64,000 bases of DNA from Rhodobacterales bacterium LSUCC0387 (GCA_015689775.1 WVSR01000002.1:248001-312000), one strand, 5' to 3'; shown: positions 55,477 through 64,000, numbered from the stretch's first letter. The notes: generated by a model from the letters alone, not told the origin. Made by a program: numbers and translations.

Positions 55477-56684
55477 CGCGCTGCCCGCGCGCCAAGCCCC
55501 GCGCGCATCAAGATTTGGCGCACAGGTTTCATCGAGTAGAAACTGTTCAGCGCCTTCATCCGCAAATCGCGCAAGCCTTGATCATCGGCCATCGAGGCGC
55601 GATTGAGCGTATCCACCCCCGCCACGCGGGCGGCAATCTCGGCATGGCGTGCGCGTTCATATTTTTGCAACATGGCAGCCTCACCCAATCGGTCAGGCGC
55701 GGCCTTGGCCAGATCAAGCAGGGACGCCATATCGGCAAGGCTCATATTGAGGCCCTGCGCGCCAATCGGGGGAACCACATGCGCGGCCTCGGCCACCAAG
55801 GCCAGACGCTCGCCTGTCAGGCGATGCGCCACTTGCGAAATGATCGGCCAGATCGTGCGCTGTGAAATCAGACGCAACGGCCCATAAAGATCGGCAGAGC
55901 GCGTGCGCATCTCATCCTCAAACGCGGATTGAGGCAGGGCATAGAGGCGTTCTGCCTCTGGCCCGCGCTCCATCCAAACCACAGCTGAGGAGGGTTTGCC
56001 TTCGTAATCAGGCAACGGCACAAGGGTAAATGGCCCGCCCGAGCGATGCACCTCGGTCGAGATATTTTCGTGCGGGTGGTCATGGCTGACAGCAAAGGCT
56101 AAGGCCTTTTGGCCATAGCGCAAGGTCGTCACAGGGATGCCCGCCGCCTTGCGCATGGGCGAATTGCGCCCGTCTGCGGCAATCATCAAACGGGCCCGCA
56201 CACGGGTGCCATCGGTGAGGGTGACGCGCGCCTCTGCGCTGCGTGTGAGCGAGGATTTTGTTCCAACGCCCGCCCGAAAAGTGACATGATCCAATTCAGC
56301 GATCCGTGCCAAACCTTCACGGCGCAACAGCCAATTGGGCAGGTTCCACCCAAATGGCAAATCCGAGATATCGCTTGAGTTGAAATCATGCGCGCTGCGC
56401 GCCACGGCCTCGATCCCGCCCGCGTCCACGATACGCATAATCTGCAAGGGCATCGCATGCGGTGCAAAATGCCGCCACAGCCCCGCCTGATCGAGAAAGT
56501 CGCGCGAGGGCTGCAAGAACGCGGTGCTGCGCAGATCGGAACCTTCTGCATCGCGGGTCGTGACCGGCGCGCTTGGGTCAACGCAAAGAACGGAAAAACC
56601 TGCTGCACCAAAGGCAGAGGCGGCAATCAGCCCTGCAATGCCACCACCCGAAATCAGAATATCCGTATCGATCATATCGCTCAT
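55473..56684 (-). CDS. UbiH/UbiF-family FAD-dependent ubiquinone hydroxylase
   Basis: A 403-aa flavin monooxygenase. DILISGGGIAGLIAASAFGA (about 8-27) is the FAD Rossmann loop, ARLMIAADGRNSPMR the DG motif, and RLALVAEAAHVVPPIGAQGLNMSLAD the GD/PxxGQGLN region, here with E for G-D. Members hydroxylate the ring of ubiquinone precursors (C5, C6 or C7; UbiH, UbiF, UbiI, UbiL or UbiM). Which carbon is used cannot be read. Starts inside the stop of the small upstream ORF (ATGA). Confidence 0.85.
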   Translation of the reverse strand: MSDMIDTDILISGGGIAGLIAASAFGAAGFSVLCVDPSAPVTTRDAEGSDLRSTAFLQPSRDFLDQAGLWRHFAPHAMPLQIMRIVDAGGIEAVARSAHDFNSSDISDLPFGWNLPNWLLRREGLARIAELDHVTFRAGVGTKSSLTRSAEARVTLTDGTRVRARLMIAADGRNSPMRKAAGIPVTTLRYGQKALAFAVSHDHPHENISTEVHRSGGPFTLVPLPDYEGKPSSAVVWMERGPEAERLYALPQSAFEDEMRTRSADLYGPLRLISQRTIWPIISQVAHRLTGERLALVAEAAHVVPPIGAQGLNMSLADMASLLDLAKAAPDRLGEAAMLQKYERARHAEIAARVAGVDTLNRASMADDQGLRDLRMKALNSFYSMKPVRQILMRAGLGARAAR

Positions 56685-56893
56685 AGTCTATTAAATAGGC
56701 TGCGCTCTGCCGCGCGTCCAAGCGTCATTTTCGCGCGGCCCATCGTGCCGCACGCGGATCCATCACCCGCCACCACAGTCAGCACAACCAGCGCAAACAG
56801 CCCAAATGGGCCTCTTGCGAAGACCTCAAGCCTCAAAAGCCCAAAAGGCAGCAGCGTTGCACCTGCGAATAGAACAATGGGCGGAAGTTTCAT
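56681..56893 (-). CDS. Small predicted membrane protein upstream of the ubiH-type gene
   Basis: A 70-aa frame from ATG 56893 (GCGGGA just upstream) with two hydrophobic stretches (PPIVLFAGATLLPFGLLRL and PFGLFALVVLTVVAG) and a basic C-terminus. Its TGA overlaps the next ATG by the coupling pattern ATGA, which is the main support. I do not recognise a family. The frame is open to 56992, but that would run through the dyad at 56959-56979. Confidence 0.45.
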   Translation of the reverse strand: MKLPPIVLFAGATLLPFGLLRLEVFARGPFGLFALVVLTVVAGDGSACGTMGRAKMTLGRAAERSLFNRL

Positions 56894-56958
56894 TCCCGCA
56901 AAACCCCGTCTGTGATCTGGCCAAATCAAGTAAGGAAAACTTACCCGGACGGGCCAAT

Positions 56959-56979
56959 CATTGCAAAGCCTTTGCAATG
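56959..56979. promoter_or_regulatory. Candidate operator between the ubiH unit and ftsY
   Basis: CATTGCAAAG, one central C, CTTTGCAATG: a perfect 10-bp inverted repeat. It lies 56 bp before ftsY and 66 bp before the small ORF, so it could serve both directions. No regulator recognised. Confidence 0.45.
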
Positions 56980-57034
56980 CCTCGCGCGACATATTAGGGG
57001 AAGAAGAGTAAGGTAAAAGGCGGTTTTTGAACGA

Positions 57035-58294
57035 ATGTCATTTTTCAAGAAAATGAAAGAGCGGCTCTTTAAGTCTTCGTCTAAGATTGACGAAGGTTTA
57101 GAGGCTTTGGTGGCTGAAGGCGCCACTGACGATATGGCCCCTGAGACAGTAAGAGAAACTGCCGAAGCAGCCAAAAGTCTACGTGAGGTGCATAAGGAGC
57201 CAGAACCAGAGCCTACTCCAGAACTAGACGCAGAGCCAGAGCAAAGCCAAGATCCTGAGGGTGCCCCTGAGGATGCTGCGGAACCTGCCGCGGTGGAAGA
57301 ACCGCAGCCTCAACCTTTAGCCCGCCCCGCGATTGAGGGCGCGAAGGCAGAGGCGGCGAAAGCTCCTAAACCGGTGCCCGAACCCGCGTCCGAGCCTGCG
57401 CCGAAGCCAAGCCTGCTACGCCGCTTGGTCGGGGGGGGCGCTGCACCCGTTGCCAAGCGCGTGATTGATGATGAGATGATCGAGGAATTGGAAGAAATCC
57501 TCATCAGTGCGGATTTGGGGGTGGAAACCGCCCTTGCGCTCTCGTCAAATCTGGCCTCCAAACATTTTGGCCGCCGTATGAGCGTGGCCGAGATCAAAGC
57601 GGCGCTTGCCCGCGATGTGGCCCGCGTTATGGAAGGCGTGGCCAAGCCGATGCCAATTTATCCCAAACGGCCGCAGGTGGTTTTGGTGGTTGGTGTGAAC
57701 GGGTCTGGCAAGACCACAACGATCGGTAAATTGGCCAGTCAATTCAAAGCTGCAGGGAAATCCGTGGTCATTGCTGCCTGCGATACATTCCGTGCGGCGG
57801 CGGTTGAGCAATTGGAGATTTGGGGTAATCGCGCGGGCGTGCCTGTCCTGCGCGCTGAAACGGGCGGCGATCCCGCGGCCTTGGCCTTTGATGCAATGAC
57901 GCGGGCCGAAGCCGATGGGGCCGATTTGCTGCTTATTGATACGGCGGGGCGGTTGCAGAACCGCGCGGATTTGATGGAAGAATTGGCCAAAATCGTGCGG
58001 GTGATCCGTAAAAAAGACCCTGATGCACCGCATAACACGCTCTTGGTTCTCGATGCGAACACGGGCCAAAACTCGCTGATACAGGTCGAGGAATTTCGCA
58101 AGATCTCGGATGTCAGCGGGCTGATCATGACCAAGCTCGATGGCACGGCCAAGGGCGGTATTCTTGTGGCGTTGGCTGATAAATTTGGCCTGCCCATTCA
58201 CGCCATTGGTTTGGGTGAGCAGATTGACGACCTTGCCGCCTTTGATCCCGAAGAATTTGCAAACGCGCTTATGGGGTTGGAGAGCAATGCGTAA
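57035..58294 (+). CDS. ftsY: Signal recognition particle receptor FtsY
   Basis: A 419-aa SRP GTPase. An acidic Pro/Glu/Ala-rich A domain (about 45-125) precedes the N domain helices (IDDEMIEELEEILISADLGV) and the G domain: G1 GVNGSGKTTT starting at 220, DTFRAAAVEQLEIW, G3 DTAGRLQNR, G4 TKLDGTAKGG. It docks ribosome-SRP complexes at SecYEG. The N-terminal MSFFKKMKERLFKSSSK is an amphipathic basic helix for membrane binding. Confidence 0.96.
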   Translation: MSFFKKMKERLFKSSSKIDEGLEALVAEGATDDMAPETVRETAEAAKSLREVHKEPEPEPTPELDAEPEQSQDPEGAPEDAAEPAAVEEPQPQPLARPAIEGAKAEAAKAPKPVPEPASEPAPKPSLLRRLVGGGAAPVAKRVIDDEMIEELEEILISADLGVETALALSSNLASKHFGRRMSVAEIKAALARDVARVMEGVAKPMPIYPKRPQVVLVVGVNGSGKTTTIGKLASQFKAAGKSVVIAACDTFRAAAVEQLEIWGNRAGVPVLRAETGGDPAALAFDAMTRAEADGADLLLIDTAGRLQNRADLMEELAKIVRVIRKKDPDAPHNTLLVLDANTGQNSLIQVEEFRKISDVSGLIMTKLDGTAKGGILVALADKFGLPIHAIGLGEQIDDLAAFDPEEFANALMGLESNA

Positions 58295-58312
58295 CAGGGT
58301 GGAGGGTCGCCC

Positions 58313-59215
58313 TTGGGGGATCTGATCATCGCCCTTGAGGGCACGGCAGCGGGCGAACAATTGGCCATGATCTTGGCCTTATGCGCGGCGCTGCTGCATG
58401 CGGTATTTGGCGCGTTGCAAAAGGGGCGTCATGATCCCCTGTTGTCACGCGGTGCGATTGATGCGGCGATGGTGGTTTTGGTAGGGCCTGTTGCCCTGTT
58501 CATCGTGCCATGGCCCGAGCCGCATATGTGGCCGATTTTTGCGGGCATGTTCATCATCCATGCAGGCTATAAATGGGCGGTGCTATCGGCCTATCGGCGT
58601 GGCGCTTATACGGTGGTTTATCCCGTGATGCGCGGCACAGGCCCGCTCTTTACTGTGATCGGGGCGGGTATCTTGTTTGGCGAGGTCTTTACCCTTGGCC
58701 AATGGATCGGGGTGGGCGTTTTGATCACGGGGCTTTATGGGCTTGCCGCCTATAATATCGCCACGGTGACGATTGACCGCGAAACGCTGATTTCTGCCTT
58801 GGGATTTGCAGTGCTGACAGGGTTATTTGTGGCGCTTTATACCAATTATGATGCCTACGGCATTCGCGCCACCGCCGATCCTTTTACCTTTCTGGCATGG
58901 TTTTTCTTCATTGATGGCTTTGCCATGCCTGGTTTTGCCTATGTGGCGTGGCGGCGTATGGCCAACCCGCCTGCGCTCTCAGGTTTGGCTTTGCGCGGGG
59001 TCATCGGGGCCTTGGTGGCATTCGGGTCTTTCGGGTCGGTCATGTTGGCCACGCGCCTTGACCATGTGGGCGAGGCGGCCGTGCTGCGCGAGACATCCAC
59101 AGTGTTTGCCGCGCTGATTGGCTGGATTTTCCTCAAAGAAACCGTTGGCCCGCGGCGTTTGGCCCTTATGGGGTTGATTGCAGCGGGCGCAGTGATAGTT
59201 GAGGCAGCAAGCTAG
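58313..59215 (+). CDS. DMT-superfamily (EamA) transporter, TTG start
   Basis: A 300-aa protein with about ten hydrophobic segments and two EamA halves (AYRRGAYTVVYPVMRGTGPL in the first, VLRETSTVFAALIGWIFLKE in the second). GGAGGG lies six bases before TTG 58313; the first ATG (58367) lacks such a site but would still keep all segments. The family exports or imports small metabolites; the substrate is unknown. It follows ftsY by 18 bp. Confidence 0.82.
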   Translation: MGDLIIALEGTAAGEQLAMILALCAALLHAVFGALQKGRHDPLLSRGAIDAAMVVLVGPVALFIVPWPEPHMWPIFAGMFIIHAGYKWAVLSAYRRGAYTVVYPVMRGTGPLFTVIGAGILFGEVFTLGQWIGVGVLITGLYGLAAYNIATVTIDRETLISALGFAVLTGLFVALYTNYDAYGIRATADPFTFLAWFFFIDGFAMPGFAYVAWRRMANPPALSGLALRGVIGALVAFGSFGSVMLATRLDHVGEAAVLRETSTVFAALIGWIFLKETVGPRRLALMGLIAAGAVIVEAAS

Positions 59216-59229
59216 AAAGGAACAGACCC

Positions 59230-59835
59230 ATGCAAAAAGGAAAACCCATTGCGCCATGGTTGAAAACCACGCTAGAGCTTGGGCCTGTTCTGGGATTTTT
59301 CGTGCTGTATTTGTGGATCAAGGATCAGACCTTCACCATTGCGGGGGTGGAGTATTCTGGGTTCATCATGGCGACCGCGCTTTTCATCCCTGTGATTGGC
59401 GCGGCGATCGCGGCCCTATGGTATCTGACAGGGCATATCTCGCGCATGCAGATTTTCACGTTGGTTATGGTCGTGTTCTTTGGGGGGCTGACCATCTGGT
59501 TCAATGACGAGCGGTTTTTCAAGATGAAAACTACGCTTGTTTACGCAGTATTTGCGGCCTTGCTGGGGGTTGGCCTTCTGCGCGGGCAAAGCTGGCTGAA
59601 GCTGTTGATGGGTGAATTTCTCAAGATGCAGGATGAAGGTTGGATGATCATCACCCGCCGTTTGACAGCCGTTTTCGCCGCGATGGCGGTTGCCAATGAG
59701 ATCGTCTGGCGCAATTTTTCGGAACAGTTTTGGGTAACCTTTGAAACCTTCGCGCTGCCGGCCTTTTTGTTCGTGGCCTTCATGGCGCAGGCAAAGGTGA
59801 TTGAGCGCTTCAGCGAGCCTTTGGACGAGGTTTAA
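59230..59835 (+). CDS. yciB: Inner membrane-spanning protein YciB / septation protein A family
   Basis: A 201-aa protein with five or six membrane segments. LELGPVLGFFVLYLW at the start, WFNDERFFKMKTTLVYAVFA in the middle and NEIVWRNFSEQFWVTFETFA near the end are the YciB/IspZ signatures. It is linked to cell-envelope synthesis and septation. AAAGGAAC precedes the ATG. The last 26 bp overlap the convergent rluB end. Confidence 0.93.
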   Translation: MQKGKPIAPWLKTTLELGPVLGFFVLYLWIKDQTFTIAGVEYSGFIMATALFIPVIGAAIAALWYLTGHISRMQIFTLVMVVFFGGLTIWFNDERFFKMKTTLVYAVFAALLGVGLLRGQSWLKLLMGEFLKMQDEGWMIITRRLTAVFAAMAVANEIVWRNFSEQFWVTFETFALPAFLFVAFMAQAKVIERFSEPLDEV

Positions 59836-60685
59836 ACCCGCTCAGTTTGGCCGTCTCATCATCGCGCGTGGGGGGCGCAGATTTTTTGGGCGGCGCTTTG
59901 CGCAGCTTTCCCGTTTTGGTGCCAGTTTTGGCCTTCGCGTGCCCCTCAACCCGCACCTCTAGGCCCAGTTGATCCGCCAAGAAGCGCGGTTTGATCTCTT
60001 CAACCTCGCCCGCTTTGAGTTCGCCCAAGCGAAACGGGCCATAAGAGATGCGGATAAGGCGGTTCACCTCAAAGCCAATCGCCTCCATCGCACGGCGAAT
60101 TTCGCGGTTCTTTCCCTCGCGCAGGCCAATGGTGAGCCATGCATTAGCCCCTTGTTGGCGATCCAGTGATACCGTCATGGGTAGAAACGTCTCTCCATCG
60201 ATGCTCAGGCCCCTGCGTAGAGGGGCAAAGGCCTCGTCATTGGGTTTTCCTTTAATGCGCACGCGATATTTGCGAAGCCACCCAGTGGAGGGCAATTCAA
60301 GTTTGCGCTTTAGGCCGCCATCATTTGTCAATAAAAGCAGACCTTCGGAATTCAGGTCGAGCCGCCCCACTGACATCACCCGTGGTAGCGTATCTGGCAA
60401 AGCGTCAAAGACGGTCTTGCGCCCCTTTTCATCCGCGGCGCTTGTGATCAGCCCAGTAGGTTTGTGATAGAGCCACACGCGCGGCGCTGCGATCTCGGGC
60501 AGGGGGACGTTGTCCACCTCAATACGATCTTGTGGGGTCACATTCAGGGCGGGGCTGTCGATGACTTTGTCATTCACGCTGATGCGGCCCTCGGCAATCA
60601 TCCGCTCTGCTTCGCGGCGCGAGGCAATCCCTGCGCGTGACAGGCGTTTGGCGATCCGCTCGCCCAGTGGTGTGCTTGTGTTCAT
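59810..60685 (-). CDS. rluB: Ribosomal large-subunit pseudouridine synthase RluB/RluE family
   Basis: A 291-aa RsuA-family enzyme. An N-terminal S4 domain (ERIAKRLSRAGIASRREAER) is followed by the catalytic SVGRLDLNSEGLLLLTNDG with Asp110, and REGKNREIRRAMEAIG. A basic Lys/Pro-rich tail of about 45 residues binds RNA. RluB modifies U2605 of 23S rRNA; RluE or RsuA-type specificity cannot be excluded. Confidence 0.88.
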   Translation of the reverse strand: MNTSTPLGERIAKRLSRAGIASRREAERMIAEGRISVNDKVIDSPALNVTPQDRIEVDNVPLPEIAAPRVWLYHKPTGLITSAADEKGRKTVFDALPDTLPRVMSVGRLDLNSEGLLLLTNDGGLKRKLELPSTGWLRKYRVRIKGKPNDEAFAPLRRGLSIDGETFLPMTVSLDRQQGANAWLTIGLREGKNREIRRAMEAIGFEVNRLIRISYGPFRLGELKAGEVEEIKPRFLADQLGLEVRVEGHAKAKTGTKTGKLRKAPPKKSAPPTRDDETAKLSGFKPRPKAR

Positions 60686-60748
60686 GTGCCCTCCCTAAGG
60701 GTTTGGCTTCTGCTTGGAAAGAGGCAGAAACTCAGGCATGAGGGGAAT

Positions 60749-61204
60749 ATGAACGAATTTCGCAGCCATATGCCCCGCGCGCTTGATCTGGCGCGACAGG
60801 CCGCCTTGCATGGTGAGGTGCCTGTTGGCGCCGTGATCATCAAGGATGGCGTAATGATCGCCGAGGCCCGCAACGAGATGCGCTCGCGTCATGACCCGAC
60901 CGCCCATGCTGAGATGCTCGCCATTCGTGCCGCTTGCGCCGCATTGGGGCAGGAACGCCTCACAGGCTGCGATATTTGGGTCAGTCTTGAGCCTTGTCCT
61001 GCCTGTGCAGGGGCCATTGCCGCAGCGCGCCTCTCGCGCCTTTATTATGCGGCCTCTGATCCGAAATCGGGCGGCGTGGCGCAGGGACCATGTGTGTTTG
61101 ACCACCCCCAATCGCATTGGAAGCCTGAGATATATTCTGGCATGATGGAGAATGAGGCAGCAGCAATCTTGCGCGAGTTCTTTGCGGCCAAGCGAGACGG
61201 GTGA
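60749..61204 (+). CDS. tadA: tRNA-specific adenosine deaminase TadA
   Basis: A 151-aa CDA-fold zinc deaminase. HAE (H53, E55) and PCPAC (C83, C86) coordinate zinc and the catalytic water; LYYAASDPKSGG is the TadA-specific segment. It makes inosine at position 34 of tRNA-Arg(ACG). AGGGG precedes ATG 60749. It is convergent with rnpB. Confidence 0.94.
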   Translation: MNEFRSHMPRALDLARQAALHGEVPVGAVIIKDGVMIAEARNEMRSRHDPTAHAEMLAIRAACAALGQERLTGCDIWVSLEPCPACAGAIAAARLSRLYYAASDPKSGGVAQGPCVFDHPQSHWKPEIYSGMMENEAAAILREFFAAKRDG

Positions 61205-61218
61205 TGGCTGACAGAATA

Positions 61219-61601
61219 TGCGCGGAGGGCCTATAAGCCGGATTCTGTCTTGCCCCTTGCGGGGCATGGATGACCATTCCTCTGGGCGATCTGTTGCCAG
61301 ATCACTCTAGCTGCCAACCCGGATCGCACGGGGCAGAAGCGGCCCTGAAAGGTTGCCCTTTCCAACGATCCCTATTTGGCATTGCTCCCGGTGGGGCTTG
61401 CCGTGCCGCCCGTGTCGCCACGCGCGCGGTGGGCTCTTACCCCACCGTTTCACCTTTTCCCAAGGCCGAAGTCTTGGGTAGTTTCATTTCTGTGGCGCTT
61501 TCCGTCAGATTACTCTGCCTAGGCGTTACCTAGCACCGTTGCCTCTTGGAGTCCGGACTTTCCTCGAACATTGCTGCCCGCAGTCATCCGGCCCTCCGCG
61601 C
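61219..61601 (-). ncRNA. rnpB: RNase P RNA (class A)
   Basis: About 383 nt. The ends pair as P1 (GCGCGGAGGGCC with GGCCCTCCGCGC). Conserved blocks include GAGGAAAGTCCGGACTCC near the 5' end, the central AGAGTAATCTGACGGAAAGC-like region with a GAAACGGTGGGGTAAGAGCC block, and ATCCGGCTTATAGG at the 3' end (61240-61227). It is the catalytic RNA that trims tRNA 5' ends. End points are good to a few bases. Confidence 0.93.
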
Positions 61602-61608
61602 AAGAGGC

Positions 61609-61637
61609 GCTTTAGGTTACGCGGCCCGTGTGGTCAA
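61609..61637 (-). promoter_or_regulatory. Probable rnpB promoter overlapping the amidase stop
   Basis: On the minus strand TTGACC (61637-61632), 17-bp spacer, TAAAGC (61614-61609), putting the start about 8 bases on, at the rnpB 5' end. The -10 begins with the amidase TAA stop. Confidence 0.45.
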
Positions 61638-62304
61638 CGCCAAAGCGTGCCGCCAAATCAGCCGCAATCGCGCAATCCCATCCGTCAAGCGGGGTGGCCT
61701 TTGCCAAAGCATGGGAGCGATACCTACGCCGCAGCGTGTCGCGCATGAGGTCAAGATCATCCACATGATAACCGATTTTCGCGCAATCCCTCATAAAGCG
61801 CAGAGAGTCTATCGTCAAAGCCCTGTGCGGCTTTGGCATAATGGCTAGGCCTTCGTGCGCAAGCCGTGCCCAGTCAAATCGCAGGCCTGGATCAATCTTG
61901 CGCCCTGCGGCCACATCAGAATGGCCGATAACACCTTCGGGCGGGATGTTCCAGCGGGCCATGATCCCGCGCAGCAGATCACTTAGGCAGGCCATTTGTG
62001 GCTCGGAAAACGGGCTAAAGCCGCAATTGTCCAATTCAATCCCGATAGAATGGGAATTTACGTCCACGTTCCCGCGCCAAGCCCCTGCGCCCGCATGCCA
62101 TGCCCGCATCGCCTCATCCACCAAAGCGTGGCATGCGCCGTCACGCCCAATAAGATAATGCGCTGAAACCTCACGTGAGGGGTCGCAGAGCGCGCGCGCT
62201 GCCCCTTCGCAATCCTCCATCGCGGTATAATGGATCACGATCAAAGAGGGGGTTGCCCCCTCGCGCCTTGGCCCGAAATTCGGGCTTTGGCGAGGCCGGG
62301 TCAT
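61612..62304 (-). CDS. N-acetylmuramoyl-L-alanine amidase, AmiD/AmpD type (Amidase_2)
   Basis: A 230-aa zinc amidase cleaving the MurNAc-L-Ala bond. Zinc ligands are H25 in IVIHYTAMED, H128 in VIGHSDVAAGRKIDPG and D138; SHSIGIELDN has the family Glu90. The C-terminus (about 160-230) includes a peptidoglycan-binding-like helical part (GYHVDDLDLMRDTLRRRYRS). No signal peptide is clear from ATG 62304, so it may act in recycling in the cytoplasm like AmpD; a longer start at 62355 is possible. Confidence 0.85.
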   Translation of the reverse strand: MTRPRQSPNFGPRREGATPSLIVIHYTAMEDCEGAARALCDPSREVSAHYLIGRDGACHALVDEAMRAWHAGAGAWRGNVDVNSHSIGIELDNCGFSPFSEPQMACLSDLLRGIMARWNIPPEGVIGHSDVAAGRKIDPGLRFDWARLAHEGLAIMPKPHRALTIDSLRFMRDCAKIGYHVDDLDLMRDTLRRRYRSHALAKATPLDGWDCAIAADLAARFGVDHTGRVT

Positions 62305-62408
62305 TGGGTCGGACGCACGGCTTGGGCCGCCGCGCGATAGGGTGCAGAGACGCATACACCCCCCCTATTCCTAGGGCCACAAGCAACGCCCCCAACGCGC
62401 AGTTTGTC

Positions 62409-62486
62409 CCGCAAATTTGCGGAATGCCCGACCTTAAACCCCATCACTGCCTCATAAGCTTTTTGCATATTTATGCAGAAAGCTTA
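62409..62486. repeat. Two palindromes in the amidase-gatA gap
   Basis: CCGCAAATTTGCGG (62409-62422) is a perfect 14-bp palindrome. From 62455 to 62486 lies a near-perfect 32-bp inverted repeat (TAAGCTTTTTGCATA with TATGCAGAAAGCTTA), ending on the gatA stop codon. The second may be the gatA transcript end hairpin; no T-run follows. Confidence 0.5.
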
Positions 62487-63968
62487 CCACCATTTATTGG
62501 GTTTGGCTACAAATCCCGCGGCAGTTTCCAGCACATAGGCGGTGTTGAGCAAATCACCCTCTTCAAAGGGGCGGCCGATCAATTGCAGACCTAAGGGCAG
62601 GCCCGCACTGCTCAACCCTGTAGGCAGGGCCACACCTGGTAGGCCCGCAAGGTTCACGGTAACTGTGAACACATCGTTGAGATACATCTCAACAGGATCA
62701 GCCACCTTTTTACCCAACTCAAACGCGGCCGATGGTGTGGCGGGTGTGAGAATTGCATCAACGCCTGCGGCAAATACCTCCTCAAAGTCGCGTTTGATCA
62801 GACTGCGCACACGGCGCGCGCGATTGTAATAGGCATCGTAAAACCCTGCTGATAGCACATAGGTGCCGATCATGATGCGCCGCTTTACCTCGGCGCCAAA
62901 TCCTTCGGCGCGGGTTTTCTCGTAGAGTTCAGTGATGCCGTCCCCTTGGGACAGCTCCGCGCGATAGCCAAAGCGCACCCCATCATAGCGCGCAAGGTTT
63001 GATGAGGCCTCGGCTGGCGCGATCACGTAATAGGCGGGCAGGGCGTATTTTGTATGCGGCAGCGAGATGTCGCGCAGTTCCGCACCTGCATCTTTCAGCA
63101 TCGCGGCGCCATCGGCCCAAAGTTTCTCAATCTCTTCGGGCATTCCATCGACCCGATATTCGCGCGGAATGCCGATGGTTTTGCCCCTAATGTCACCCGT
63201 CAGAAGCGCCTCGAAATCGGGAACGGGCAGATCGGCGGATGTGCTGTCTTTGGGGTCATGCCCCATCATCGCGGCCCCCATAATTGCCGCGTCCCGCACC
63301 GTTTTGGTCATTGGTCCTGCTTGATCAAGGCTAGAGGCAAAGGCCACAATTCCCCACCGCGAGCAGCGCCCATAGGTGGGTTTCAGACCCACTGTGCCTG
63401 TGAAAGCGGCGGGTTGGCGGATCGACCCGCCCGTATCTGTGCCAGTGGCCCCAAGGCAGAGGTCAGCCGCAACAGCAGCGGCCGATCCCCCAGAAGACCC
63501 CCCAGGCGTCAGGTTTTGATCGCTGCCGTTTGCGCGCCACGGGTTGACCGCGGGCCCGTAAACAGAGGTTTCGTTGGACGACCCCATGGCAAACTCATCC
63601 ATATTGAGTTTACCCAACATAACCGCGCCTGCATCGCGCAATCGCGCTGAGACCGTGGATTCATATGCAGGCCGAAAACCTGACAGAATTTTTGAGGCGG
63701 CTTGGCTCTCTACGCCTTCGGTGCAGAATAGGTCTTTTATCCCAATGGGAACGCCGCAGAGGGCGGGCGCCTCGCCCGATTTGATCCGCTGATCTGCGGC
63801 CTCGGCGCGGGCAAGCGCGAGATCGGGGGTGTTATGGACAAAGGTGCCAAGCGCGCTGCTGTCCTCAATCGTGCTGAGGCAGGCATTGGTCAATTCAACG
63901 GCTGTGGTCTCGCCACGGCGCAGGGCATCGCGCGCCTCAGCAATGGTCAATTTGTTCAGATCAGACAT
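62484..63968 (-). CDS. gatA: Asp-tRNA(Asn)/Glu-tRNA(Gln) amidotransferase subunit GatA
   Basis: A 494-aa amidase-signature enzyme. The triad is Lys78 in [10 protein letters not shown], the cis-Ser in [14 protein letters not shown] (about 158-159) and nucleophile Ser182 in [12 protein letters not shown]. It hydrolyses glutamine and passes ammonia to GatB for amidation of misacylated tRNA. ATG 63968 overlaps the gatC stop by one base (TGATG). Confidence 0.96.
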   Translation of the reverse strand: MSDLNKLTIAEARDALRRGETTAVELTNACLSTIEDSSALGTFVHNTPDLALARAEAADQRIKSGEAPALCGVPIGIKDLFCTEGVESQAASKILSGFRPAYESTVSARLRDAGAVMLGKLNMDEFAMGSSNETSVYGPAVNPWRANGSDQNLTPGGSSGGSAAAVAADLCLGATGTDTGGSIRQPAAFTGTVGLKPTYGRCSRWGIVAFASSLDQAGPMTKTVRDAAIMGAAMMGHDPKDSTSADLPVPDFEALLTGDIRGKTIGIPREYRVDGMPEEIEKLWADGAAMLKDAGAELRDISLPHTKYALPAYYVIAPAEASSNLARYDGVRFGYRAELSQGDGITELYEKTRAEGFGAEVKRRIMIGTYVLSAGFYDAYYNRARRVRSLIKRDFEEVFAAGVDAILTPATPSAAFELGKKVADPVEMYLNDVFTVTVNLAGLPGVALPTGLSSAGLPLGLQLIGRPFEEGDLLNTAYVLETAAGFVAKPNKWW

Positions 63969-64000
63969 CACTCAACCACCTTTGGCACAGCAAAAAACCC
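63968..64000 (-). CDS. gatC: GatC C-terminus (cut by window edge)
   Basis: Eleven codons read [10 protein letters not shown] then TGA, the usual GatC ending, directly before gatA. The rest lies outside the window. Confidence 0.8.
   Translation of the reverse strand, partial: GFFAVPKVVE

Noticed and set aside
62171-62395. Small 74-aa frame starting upstream of the amidase
   Set aside because: It overlaps the amidase in another frame and turns into Arg/Pro-rich shadow sequence.

Overview
The window is a chromosomal segment of an alphaproteobacterium, almost certainly Rhodobacterales (Rhodobacteraceae, roseobacter group). The evidence is a complete dcw cell-division cluster running straight into lpxC and bamD, a hisBHAFE operon, a TAXI-type TRAP transporter with a DUF1850 partner, an alphaproteobacterial LexA box (GAAC-N7-GAAC), a DUF1127 gene followed by hairpins with CCUCCUCCC loops (CcsR type, known from Rhodobacter), and two decayed genes of families I associate with Rhodobacteraceae. 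Most of the window is housekeeping DNA. I see no phage, IS element, CRISPR array or defence island.

Layout. 0-9 kb: end of a secreted phytase-esterase-like protein, a 2H-phosphoesterase-like gene, an amine/amino-acid oxidase paired with glutaryl-CoA dehydrogenase, the zur-znuC-znuB / znuA zinc-uptake locus around a perfect Zur palindrome, and a methyltransferase. 9-17 kb: clpP-clpX, a multiply broken pseudogene, gph, tRNA-Tyr, rlmB and the his operon. 17-21 kb: TAXI TRAP transporter operon, terminator and tRNA-Gly. 21-30 kb: a Flp-pilin-like pseudogene with three in-frame stops, pyruvate carboxylase, an L-lactate/2-hydroxyacid dehydrogenase, and an SOS-boxed uvrD/pcrA. 30-32.5 kb: a DUF1127 gene with six downstream CCUCC-loop hairpins, divergent from mrp, then a long noncoding leader in front of mraZ. 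32.5-54 kb: mraZ-rsmH-ftsL-ftsI-murE-murF-mraY-murD-ftsW-murG-murC-murB-ddl-ftsQ-ftsA-ftsZ-lpxC-bamD-recN. 55-64 kb: a ubiH-type hydroxylase, ftsY, a DMT transporter, yciB, rluB, tadA, rnpB (RNase P RNA), a cell-wall amidase, and gatA with the tail of gatC.

How the parts work together. The dcw genes make lipid II precursors (murE, F, D, C, B, ddl, mraY, murG) and the divisome (ftsL, I, W, Q, A, Z). Their tight ATGA overlaps imply coupled translation. The mraZ leader carries TGGGA-type repeats and a terminator-like hairpin, as expected for MraZ autoregulation and a 5'-UTR-derived sRNA like UpsM of Rhodobacter sphaeroides. The zinc locus forms a closed feedback circuit: one operator sits between the repressor/ATPase/permease operon and the binding-protein gene.

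Most noteworthy: the expanded six-hairpin CcsR-like array, the UpsM-like mraZ leader, the two pseudogenes, the LexA box ahead of uvrD, and several unassigned dyads (30633-30655, 56959-56979, 45437-45517, 62409-62486). All calls are from reading the sequence; no database search was run.
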